Source: Calamus simplicifolius (lineage: Eukaryota > Streptophyta > Magnoliopsida > Arecales > Arecaceae). Taken from it: DNA of 64,000 nucleotides. Under the pieces are notes generated by a model. The model worked only from the letters and a program-made list of their open reading frames with translations. It made no database searches and had not been told where the DNA came from. Shown piece by piece: positions 55,718 through 64,000 of this stretch. The DNA is taken from assembly GCA_900491605.1 (NCBI GenBank), contig UESW01005077.1:186080-250079 (forward strand), in the 5' to 3' direction. Within the stretch, counting starts at the first letter, position 1. Each line of letters opens with the position of its first letter. A program made the translations under genes and the position numbers.

Positions 55718-56566
55718 CGACTGTCGGGGCCAGCTCGGCCTCATACAAGTTCTCCTTGGATAGGAGATCCTTGTAGGAAGGAATCTGGGAGGACGAGAGG
55801 TGGCGGAAGAGTTCCCCGTCCTTATCGCTCATAGCTAAATTCTCATTGGAGCTGACGTCCGGTTCCCCCCAATCGGTCCTCACTCCCTTCACATGGGCGA
55901 AAAGAAATCGAGATTTCCACCCCCTGGTTTTTTATGGAAGACCTAAAGGAAGGGCCCTACCCGACCTAGCGGTAAACACCCACCAGGCCCCCTCGCCCTA
56001 GTGGCAAAGCTTGTAGAAAGCCGGAACAGAGACAGACTGCCATGGAACCCTGGAAATGACAAGGATACGAAGGCGTAGAAGATCCGAATCAAGTTCGGAG
56101 TCAACTACGTCGGCACTAACCTATATCTATTCAGAAGATTCAGGAAAAAGGAGTGGAAAGGAAGCCGCAGCCCGCATCGAAAGAACTCTTCATACAGAGC
56201 GACCCGACCCGGAAGGATGGAGGTCACTCTATATTCAGGCCTCGACGCGGATAACGATAAAATCAGAAACCCTATACATGACCCTAAGGGCCTCTATCTC
56301 TTCAGGGGTCATGGTAGAGGCAATCCCCCCTGGCCCCGCCAGGTCAAGGCTGGCTACCGGAGGAGATGCCGACGACGAGAGGAAATAGGAACCGCTCTCA
56401 CCGGGGGAGTTTGGGCAGATAGTTGGTCACTCACCCCCGGCCGGTCGGATCGTGATCCTACCTAACGATCGGGCATTTGGCTGACAGCCGAGGTGTGGTC
56501 CTCACCGGGGGAAGGGGATGACTCTACCACTGACCTCTTACCCTCCCTAATAGCCCTACGGTCCAT
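55718..56566 (-). pseudogene. E2 antisense gene, exon 1 (Transposase_28-like domain)
   Basis: ATG at 56566 (MDRRAIREGKRSVVESSPSP). After stops it reads MTPEEIEALRVMYRVSDF at 56310, then VALYEEFFRCGLRLPFHSFF, matching VFFYEESLRAGLRFPLHP of E1. The exon ends with KTRGWKSRFLFAHVKG (compare SIKEWKSIFFITEG of E1), DKDGELFRHLSSSQIPSYKD and ENLYEAELAPTV at the donor. Several frameshifts occur in the middle. The function of this protein family is unknown. Confidence 0.68.
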
Positions 56567-56714
56567 GGGTCAATGGTGAAGGGTAAAAAATGGTGACTAA
56601 CCTGAAAGTTGGTAAGAAGACGAAGGCTGGAGGTCTTGCTTTGCAAGGAAGCTCAAAGAGGAAGAAAGCAGGGGAGCAATTGCGATGTAAAGCTCTCCCC
56701 GAGCCCATGGAGCA

Positions 56715-56724
56715 CTTTTATACC
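56715..56724 (-). promoter_or_regulatory. TATA box of the E2 antisense gene
   Basis: GGTATAAAAG on the minus strand, about 150 bp upstream of the first ATG. It sits inside the element near the 3' LTR and points toward the antisense exons. Confidence 0.55.
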
Positions 56725-57115
56725 CCAATTTCAAATCGCATGCCCAAGAATTCACCACGTGGCCTTCACCTATTGCGTCGGGTTCTCAGGCGCCGGCCAT
56801 TTCGCCCACGCTCGAGGCACGCTGCCTTGGTTCCGCTAAGGAGCGGGATCCCCGGCCAATGACGATGCTTGAAAAGCGGGGAGGCAATAATGGCGCCTAC
56901 CTTTTTCCATCCTTTGAGAGGCACCTCCTCAAAACAACCGGAGCCGATGTCAGCGCCAACCTACCACATGATTACGGAAGATTTTCGAAGCGATATCGCC
57001 TCGGGAAGGCGCACCGACTCACCAGACCATTGAAGGGACCCATAACTGGTCATCAATTTTCGAATTTCCGTGCCCCTTTCGCCCAAAGGACGGCTGACAC
57101 GTAGCCCTTCGTGCT

Positions 57116-57132
57116 CAGAGCGGAGGGGCATC
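57116..57132 (+). other. E2 polypurine tract
   Basis: CAGAGCGGAGGGGCATC directly before the 3' LTR start TGATGTGG. Confidence 0.75.
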
Positions 57133-57943
57133 TGATGTGGCTAATAATGTAGCTAATAAAGCCACAGGATCATGGCAAAATCAACCACATTGCACAAACG
57201 CATCCCGTCGGCCCCGTCTCCAAATCAGCCGAGGTGGCCCCGACCTCTTCAGGCCGGCCCCGTCCCCGGCATCTCCAAATCAGCCGAGGCGGCCCCGTCC
57301 ACCCCGGCATCTCCAAATCAGCCAAGGCGGCTCCGACCTCTTCAGGTCGGCCCCGTCTGCCCTGGCGTCTCCAAATCAGCTAAGGCGGCCCCGACCTCTT
57401 AGGTCGGCCCCATGTCTGCCAGAACCATCGACCTTCTGACCAGCGCAGCCTGATGCAATCAGGCCCGCCTACCGCAGGACCACACCGTCGATGGGACCAG
57501 GCCCACCTACCGGCTGACTCCGCGACTGATGGACTTGGCCCACCAACCGCCGGCTTCCCTTCTCTGATGGGATAGGACCCACCAATCAGCCCAGATTATG
57601 TAACCCCTACATGTCCTGCGGACATCTCTCTCTTATGGAATGTCACGCAGCTAATCCCATGCAGGTTCCAACTGCCTATAAAAGGAAAGTCTTCGAGAGA
57701 TTCAGGTATGCGAACATAAGCTCTCCTCTTATTCTATTACATCAGAGAAACTTCATTTACGAGCTTTCTATCTTAAAGAGCTCTCTCGAGCTCTTCCTTG
57801 CTGTGACCTCGATCGTTAATTTAACGTCAGGGTCCATCGAAAAACTCTATGGTTTCAAGACTTTTTATAATTCAACTGAGCAAGAATCTCATGACGATCA
57901 GATCACTTTTTTCGATGCTCAACACATATGATCAACGTCATCA
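57133..57943 (+). repeat. E2 3' LTR (811 bp)
   Basis: Starts TGATGTGGCTAATAATG, ends CGTCATCA. It aligns with 45081-46282 apart from fewer 59-bp units. TATAAAAGG is at about 57677-57685. Confidence 0.82.
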
Positions 57944-58350
57944 GCCTCCTTCGGTCCGAGACAAGAGCGGCGCCACCAGGCTGCATGGGACGCACGGCAT
58001 CCTTTAATAGTCGTGTTAAATATGATGCACTCAATACAACTCTTGATGCCATCTGCTTTCGGTCTGGCCGCGCGCAAATTGAAGTGCCCTCTGCTCGGAG
58101 GACCTAATTCGTACCACTGGGCCCCACTGGGAACAGGTGGAGTTTAAGCCACTCGGTTTTCGTCCTTCGTTCTCCAGCTGTCCGTGGGATGGTGACGGGC
58201 CCCAAGCGACAAGGACTCTTGATCGTGGACCTCAAAAACGACACGGATAGCTGTACTGCTCACAAGGATGTCTCTGTTACCCCCAGCAAATGGCAAGGAG
58301 CTGTATGATTTAAATTGAGAAATTAAGTTCCTCCTAACCTCGAATAAATG
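57944..58350. other. Unassigned 0.4 kb between E2 and E3
   Basis: A minus-strand frame (58358-58144) reads GNRDILVSSTAIRVVFEVHD, QESLSLGARHHPTDSWRTKD and a stop. It is not recognised; it may be a host remnant or chance. Confidence 0.25.
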
Positions 58351-58355
58351 GCCAT
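58351..58355. repeat. E3 target duplication, left copy
   Basis: GCCAT; the right copy is GTCAT (63806-63810), one difference. Confidence 0.6.
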
Positions 58356-59197
58356 TCATGCAGGAGAAAACTATCATGGCATCAATAAATATGTTGAACA
58401 ATAAAAAGTAAATTAACAAAGATTGAATTATTTTTAATTTGATTGATCAAATTATATTTGAATTAATTAACTAAGTTATGGCAGACAATCAGAGTCGATC
58501 TTAGCACCATCGTCAGTCTCGATACCGACACTAGAGTTGATCTCGAACCTCGCAGGACCAAACTATCTTAAAACCTCGACATGGCTAAGCTATCTCCTAT
58601 CTCGCTAGGATTGATCCTCATCCCTTCAACGTAATGCTATTGCTGTTCAAACCATGCCGGATATCTCGAAGGATGAACCATCCCGATTGCAAAGATTGCG
58701 GAGTGAGTTTCCTAAACAGAAATGAAAGCCAAGTACAGCACTCCATCCATGATCAATAGGATTTTAAATTTTGATAAAGCCCCCATCAGCTTCATCAACT
58801 ACCGATACCCGTAACCGATGAGATTCCGGCCTTATCGGATGCCAACTCCCTAAAACGCATCCGAAAATTAGTAATGGCTCACCTTCTCGGCAGCGCACAA
58901 ATCAAGTTCCAAGACCCCCAAGTACACTCTCGAAGCAATCTAAACCCAAAAAAACTCTAGCAAAGGCCATTGCTCCTGAAAAATCATCTCAAGGAAGGAG
59001 ATCCTTCTGCTGGAGCCTTCTTCTCTCATTGATTGATGGGATTTTTACTAATTTGGGCATCGGAGGGTCTCTCACAGGGACCACCCCCCGTACTTTCTGC
59101 GTAAAGGTTGCCTTGCAGGTCTACTCGAATGGGAGAGCGCTATCCAGATTTCGACGTGCACCACCCCCAAACCGAAGAACGGATTTCAGCAGCATCA
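58356..59197 (+). repeat. E3 5' LTR
   Basis: 842 bp. Its first 34 bases align without gaps to the 3' LTR start at 62946, but the initial TG is TC here. It ends CAGCATCA. It contains GGTCTTGATGCC-type short repeats at 58500-58550. Confidence 0.78.
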
Positions 59198-59200
59198 GAT

Positions 59201-59220
59201 TGGCGCCAGAGGAAGGGCCT
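59201..59220 (+). other. E3 primer binding site
   Basis: TGGCGCCAGAGGAAGGGCCT, four bases after the LTR. It is the least mutated copy of the site shared by E1, E2 and E4. Confidence 0.78.
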
Positions 59221-59389
59221 CAAGTCCCATTAAAACTTGTAATCAAGGAGACAAGGTTCCAAATAAAAAGGAGTCTTCCTCAATAGCCAACAGCAAGAAA
59301 GAGACAACAAATGCTCCTAATCATGCCATCTTTCAAAGGCCTAATCCCACAAACAACATGATGCCCTTGCAGCCGTCACCAATCGAGGT

Positions 59390-60130
59390 TCCTCCATGGC
59401 TAGCAGCTCTGATCACCAGGATCAGTTTTTCATGCTTGTCCAACAAGTGATGTTCCTCTTCCAGCTGATGCAGAGGCTTCATGGGGTTCTCTTCCAACTG
59501 CACCGACTCAGTAGCTTCCTGTGGAACAATCACTCCAGTCCTACCGGTGGTCCCTCTGCCCAATCCACTGAAAGCCATTAGCCTCCCGAAAGCAGGCCAT
59601 AAAGAAGTTGAACCAGTACCGCAGAGGAAGGAGATAAGAGCCTGCCCAGATCCCGTTGGGCTCACTCCTTATCTCCAGTATTCTCTGCGATGACTCAACA
59701 CCTTGCCGCGATCCTCCCATCCCGTCTCTCCTACTGTCCGGGATGACAGGGTGCAACAAAAACTTCAGGAGATGCACTAGGGTTGCATTAGGAGGGGGAC
59801 TTTGACCTAGCTATAGAGGTCAACTACCCAAGAGTTTTTTCGACATGATGGTCCTGGCAGACAAATATGTCAGGGTCAAAAAATTCAGAAAGACGGCCCA
59901 GGCCAAGCAATCCAAGACAAGGAGAGGAAGAGCTCGAAAAAGAGCCGATCGGCTAGCCCTGCGAGCCTGCCTCATCGCCATAGGGCTCCACTGCCAAGAA
60001 AGCACAGCAGAAGCCCTGCACGAAGCTTCAATCAATACACCTTCAAAGCAGCCCACAAAGCAGAACGTCCATCAGAACTTCGACAACTACCCCCATCGAA
60101 CCTATCGGTGGATGGTATTGTTACTGTGAT
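59390..60130 (+). pseudogene. E3 gag remnant with central deletion
   Basis: The N-terminal helix DQFFMLVQQVMFLFQLMQ (59415; compare DQFATLVQQVQALTKLVQG of E1) is joined after about 350 bp to EGDFDLAIEVNYPRVFS (about 59790; compare EGDCYLALEVNYPKSLS) and LADKYVRVKKFRK (59853; compare LADKYARVEESRR). The capsid core between them is missing, as are the zinc segment and all of pol. Confidence 0.7.
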
Positions 60131-60218
60131 TACATGGTCGGCTCCTCCCAGGGATGGACAAATGAAGAGAAGAATCGGCTTAAAAGCTATCGATGCAAGG
60201 GGCTCGCTTTTTCAAATG

Positions 60219-60390
60219 AGGACCTCAAAGGCATACAGTACCCCAGAATTTGAAACTTGGATCATCTCTGAGCAATGAAGACCTCAAAGGGATACAATAC
60301 CCTCAGATATGGAACTTGGATCACCTCCAAGTAATGAAGACCTTTAAGGGATACAGTATCCCCAAGACAAGGAACTAGATTAAACCCCAA
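60219..60390. repeat. 62-bp tandem repeat, three copies (E3)
   Basis: ATGAAGACCTCAAAGGGATA, then CAGTACCCCAGA and GGAACTTGGATCA, repeated near 60215, 60276 and 60335. Confidence 0.8.
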
Positions 60391-60559
60391 ATATTACTAG
60401 TGAAGTATGCCTGAACCGAGCCATTTTGTTCATTGTAATAAAACTTCACTCTTCGGTTCAAATATTTTTTATTGAATAATAATCTTCTTTGAGTTATGGA
60501 TGAAAGGCATGTTTCGCCCAATCTTTGACTTAGGGGTCCAATTCTCCAAACCTCCGAAC

Positions 60560-61560
60560 CTTAACTGGACCAAGTAAAATTTTCTCCATACCTCGGCACG
60601 ACCGAGCAACTTTCTCGAACCTTGGTAGGCCAAGTAAAATTTTCTTTATACCTTAGCACGGTCGAGCAACTTTCTCCGAATCTTGGCTGGGCCAAGTAAA
60701 ATTTTCTCCATACCTTGGCATGGCTGAGCAACTTTTTTGTACCTCAGCACGACTGAGCAATTTTCTTCGAACCTTGGCAGGGCCAAGTAAATTTTTTTTC
60801 GTACCTTGGCATGGCCGAGCAACTTTCTTCGAACCTTGGCTGGGCCAAGTAAAATTTTCTCCATATTTCAGCATGGCCGAGTAACTTTCTCCATACCTCA
60901 GCATGACCGAGCAACTTTCTCTAACCTTGGCTGGGCCAAGTAAAATTTTCTTCGTACCTCGGCATGGCTGAGCTTTCTACGTACCTTGGCACGATCGAGC
61001 AACTTTCTCCGTACCTTGGCATAGCTGAACAACTTTCTCCAAACCTTGGCTGTGTTAAGTAAAATTTTCTTCGTACCTTAGCACGATCGAGCAACTTTCT
61101 TCAAACCTTGGCTGGGCTAAGTAAAATTTCTCCGCACCTCGGCACGGTCGAGCAAATTTCTCCATACCTCATTACGACCGAGCAATTTTCTTCGAACCTT
61201 GGCTGGGCAAGTAAAACTTTCTTCATACCTCGGCACAGTCGAGCAACTTTTTTCGTACCTTGGTATGGCCGAGCAATTTCTTTGAGCCTTGGCTGGGTCA
61301 AGGAAAATTTTCTTCATACCTCGGCAGGGCCGAGCAACTTTCTACGTACCTCGGTACGATTGAGCTTTTTTAGTACTTGGTACGATTGAGCAACTTTCTC
61401 CGTACCTTTGCTGAGCTAAGTAAAGCTTTCTCTGAATCTCGGCAGGGCCGAGCAACATTCTTCGTACCTTTGCAGGCCAAGTAAAAGACCTTCAGGCCTC
61501 GGCACAGCGACCGGAGCTTTCTCCAAAGCCCGGCAAGACCGTCGAAGTTATCCAAAATTT
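60560..61560. repeat. Long array of 30/62-bp units (E3)
   Basis: Alternating half-units: TACCTCGGCA(T/C)G(A/G)CCGAGC then AACTTTCTCCG, and AACCTTGGCTGGGCCAAGTA then AAATTTTCTTCG. About sixteen double units with much variation. CCGAGGCT and TTACTTGGC words recall the E1 array in the opposite orientation. Confidence 0.85.
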
Positions 61561-61784
61561 AGCATAGCTAAGCATTTATTCTTCTGAACTTTGGCACAAC
61601 CAATCGAATTATTTAAAGTCAACAAGTCCGAGTATTCACTATGCCTTGGTCGGCCCGAGAAACCTAACTTCGGCATGCCCAAACCTGTCTTGTACCTCGA
61701 TAAGCCTGAGAGAATTTATGTCGTGATACCTAATTAGCTAAAGCGATAAACATTCAGCAAAAAGAATGTACAATTGAAAACAAA

Positions 61785-62432
61785 AACTTTATTTATTTAG
61801 AATATCATTTTATAAAGTATTACAAGTGTACGACAACACAAAAAATGTAAAAAAATTTACATAATGAAAGCTTCCTAAAGTCTACTTGCTGTGACTACAA
61901 CGACAATGCTTCAACTTTAGAGGAACGCAAAGAGCGCCTTCAAACTTCGTTGGTGGCAAACTTCAAAACTTGAGGCAAGATTATGGAAAGAAGCTTAAGC
62001 CAAAATAATTACATTAAGCTTCCCATCCTTTAAAAAGATACCTGATGGATCTTCAGGCATTTCTTTTGGTGAATCAGCAACAACCGCTACCGACTATAGA
62101 AAAGCTTGAGGAAAACATACAAGAGGAGGTCCAGTGAGAACGTTTCTTTCTTGCATTTCCAGTGTGACTTCTATGACTTTCTCCCTTCCTCTTCTTCACA
62201 CTTGTATACTGAAAAAGAGATTTTGGTGCCATCTTCATCGGTGCCTGATTTTTGACTTCATGCAACTTCTTCATCCGAACCCTAAGCCCAAACTAAATCT
62301 TAAAGAGGAAGATCAACACTTCTACCTCTGACTACAACATGGGTAAACTCTTCCAGACTCACTCTCAATGAAAGGAAACTCTTCGTCGGACTACAGGCAG
62401 CACTCTCCCTTTCCCCTTTTTTATAGCCATCG
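61785..62432 (-). other. E3 short antisense transcription unit
   Basis: Minus-strand TATA box GGCTATAAAAAAGGGG at about 62418-62432 and polyadenylation signal AATAAATAAAG at about 61787-61798, preceded by ACACTTGTAATACT. A 66-residue frame (62274-62074; MKKLHEVKNQAPMKMAPKSL, Lys/Ser-rich, with RKKRS) lies in the middle. It is not recognised. It has the same position and end signals as the E1 unit at 8630-9395. Confidence 0.45.
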
Positions 62433-62929
62433 AATGGGAGCAAAAACATTAATTGGGAGAAAACTCAGGAATCAAAGCTCATCGACCTTCATACTTTGAC
62501 CCCCGATTGGGCCACATGTTGCCCATCTGGTTTTCTTGGTGAAAAATTGAAGAGTTTCACCTCGCCCAAAGAGATGGACACTTTTCGATCTTAGATCGGC
62601 TACATTTGCCCTCACAACTGCCCTCGCTATGTATACGATGAGTCTTTTCTTGCATCATGAAGCTGAGTAAAGGTACCCTCCTCCGATCTTAGCTTTTCTA
62701 TTTAAATGCAAGCAGTCGTCTTTAGTTTCCAAAGCATGAATAAGAGTAGAAGGCTGACTATAGAGGGGCACTTGGCACTTTACACGGGCACTTGACATGA
62801 GGAATGAAACTCTCCGATAGGCCAATCGATATAATCGGGCAGCAACCGACATTAGGAACAGAGCTTATTGATTGATCACCGAAGCCATATGAAGACTCTA
62901 CTCCCTATGCCCGAACTACGCTTTGATTA

Positions 62930-62945
62930 GGGAGTGGGGGATATA
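62930..62945 (+). other. E3 polypurine tract
   Basis: AGGGAGTGGGGGATATA directly before the LTR. It is nearly the same as the E1 tract. Confidence 0.78.
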
Positions 62946-63805
62946 TGATGTGAAAGAAATTTGTCACCATATCAATAAACGTGCCAGACGACAAAGGTCA
63001 AGTTATCTCGATTTGACTGATCAAGCCACATTTGAATTGGCTAACTGGGCTATGGTCCAACAGATAGCAAGAGTTGGTCTCAGCACCAACGTCAGAGTCG
63101 GTCTCCTACTGACTCCAGAGTTAGTACCGACACCATCATCGGTCTTGATGCCAACACCAGAGTCGATCTTTGAACCTCGATAGGGTCGAGCTATCTTCAT
63201 ACCTCGCTAGGATCGATTTTCATCCCTTCAACGTAAGTGCCATTGCTGCTTCAAACCACGCTAGATATCTCAGAGAATGAACCACCCCGCTCGCAAAGAT
63301 TGCGAAGTAAGCTTTCCTAAACAGAAATGGAAGCCAAATATAGCACTCCATCCATGATCAACGGATTTCAAATTTCTATTAAAGTTCCCATCATCTTCAT
63401 CAACTGCCGATCCCCGTAACCGATGGGATTTTGGCCTTATCGGATGCCAACTCCCTAAAATGCGCCAAAAAAAATTAAGTAACGGCTCACCTTCTCGGTA
63501 ATGCATAAATACCAAGTCCCAAGACCCCTGGTACACTCTCGAAGGCAATCAAGCTCGAAAAAAACTCTAGCAAAGGCCATTGCTTTGAGAAATCATCTCA
63601 AGAAGGGAGATCCTTTTCCTGGAGCCTTCTCTCTCATCTGATTACTAAAGATTTTCACTGACTTGGTGTCGGAGGGTCTTTTATAGAGACCATCCTCCGT
63701 GCTTCCTGTGTAAAGGCTGCCTTGCAGGTCCACCCAAATGGAAGAGCGCTACTCGGATCCTAACGTGCACCATCCCTAAGTCGAAGAACGATTTTAACAG
63801 CATCA
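62946..63805 (+). repeat. E3 3' LTR (860 bp)
   Basis: Starts TGATGTGAAAGAAATT, ends ACAGCATCA, and aligns throughout with 58356-59197. Confidence 0.8.
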
Positions 63806-64000
63806 GTCATCATATAATTATTCGATTAGTAATACTTCAAGACCATTGAACAACAATCCCTAGAAGAGATTCACTCTAAAGAAATGGCTTATATGTGCCT
63901 AGATCATTAATCTTGTGATTGCAAATTTCTAATGAATTAAGTTACATGATGAGACCACCTAATCCGGCTAGCATGAAGAAAATTTTATTTATAGAGCAAT
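63806..64000. other. Right flank
   Basis: Begins with the target duplication GTCAT (63806-63810), then AT-rich DNA without recognised features up to the window end. Confidence 0.4.

Larger units (their letters stand above)
45081..57943 (+). mobile_element. E2: Tat-lineage Ty3/Gypsy retrotransposon, plus strand
   Basis: 12.9 kb. LTR (45081-46282), PBS, gag, protease, RT, two RNase H domains, integrase (to about 51810), tandem arrays (51893-53145), an antisense spliced gene (56724-54040, minus), polypurine tract and 3' LTR (57133-57943). It has the same plan as E1 with little nucleotide similarity. Flanking pentamers GCTAT and GCCTC do not match well, so the target duplication is decayed or absent. 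All frames are broken. Confidence 0.88.
58356..63805 (+). mobile_element. E3: internally deleted Gypsy relative
   Basis: 5.45 kb. LTRs (58356-59197 and 62946-63805) flank 3.7 kb holding a primer site, a gag remnant, two tandem arrays and a short antisense unit. Pol and the long antisense gene are absent. The plan of what remains follows E1. Target duplication GCCAT/GTCAT has one change. Confidence 0.8.

Noticed and set aside
55570..55720. Transmembrane segment (FFFFFLFFLFFLL) in the E2 minus-strand ORF
   Set aside because: It is translated intron: the C/T tract before the acceptor, flanked by GTGAGC and TGCAG.
45076..57948. Target duplication GCTAT/GCCTC for E2
   Set aside because: Only three of five bases match, which is not distinguishable from chance.
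58144..58419. 91-residue minus-strand ORF as a host gene
   Set aside because: No recognised motif; its 5' part runs into the E3 LTR.
59333..59665. 110-residue minus-strand ORF in E3
   Set aside because: Shadow of the gag remnant on the plus strand, which carries family motifs.

Overview
The window looks like repeat-rich nuclear DNA of a flowering plant. The plant-type Copia and Tat-lineage Gypsy retrotransposons, hAT and CACTA transposons, RTE and L1 LINEs, and short GT-AG introns all point that way. A large-genome monocot is plausible but not proven. I found no intact host gene, rRNA, tRNA or CRISPR. Almost every recognisable coding stretch belongs to a decayed mobile element. The one clear trace of a host gene is a 140-bp exon of an STK16-like protein kinase at 3238-3377.

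Layout. 1-1500: minus-strand Copia LTR fragment. 1510-3237: hAT transposon relic ending beside the kinase exon. 3570-17567: E1, a minus-strand Tat-lineage Gypsy element with 887-bp LTRs and a perfect AGTAT target duplication. 17573-18678: end of a CACTA transposon. 18679-29827: SIRE-like Copia element with an env-like third ORF. 30541-35530: E4, a short minus-strand Gypsy derivative with almost no coding capacity. 35597-36090: possible plant-mobile-domain fragment. 38367-41323: RTE LINE with a 12-bp target duplication. 42016-42792 and 44285-44693: two 5'-truncated L1 copies, minus strand. 45081-57943: E2, a plus-strand Tat-lineage Gypsy. 58356-63805: E3, an internally deleted relative.

The most interesting system lies inside the Gypsy elements. 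E1 and E2 are too different to be recent copies of each other, yet each carries a multi-exon gene on the strand opposite to gag-pol, between the integrase end and the 3' LTR. Each copy has its own TATA box, a globular domain resembling Pfam Transposase_28, GT-AG introns and a long coiled-coil tail. The first intron interrupts the corresponding place in the same phase (phase 1) in both. E1 and E3 also share a second, shorter antisense unit running from a TATA box to an AATAAA signal, next to long tandem arrays. The elements therefore look like two-way transcription units: gag-pol runs from the 5' LTR and antisense genes run from promoters just inside the 3' LTR. Antisense ORFs in Tat-lineage elements are, to my knowledge, already described. 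The matching intron phase and the second short unit deserve checking.

All reading frames are broken by stops or frameshifts, so the window documents old insertions rather than active elements. Coordinates of element ends with a target duplication are good to the base. Domain limits inside broken genes are approximate.
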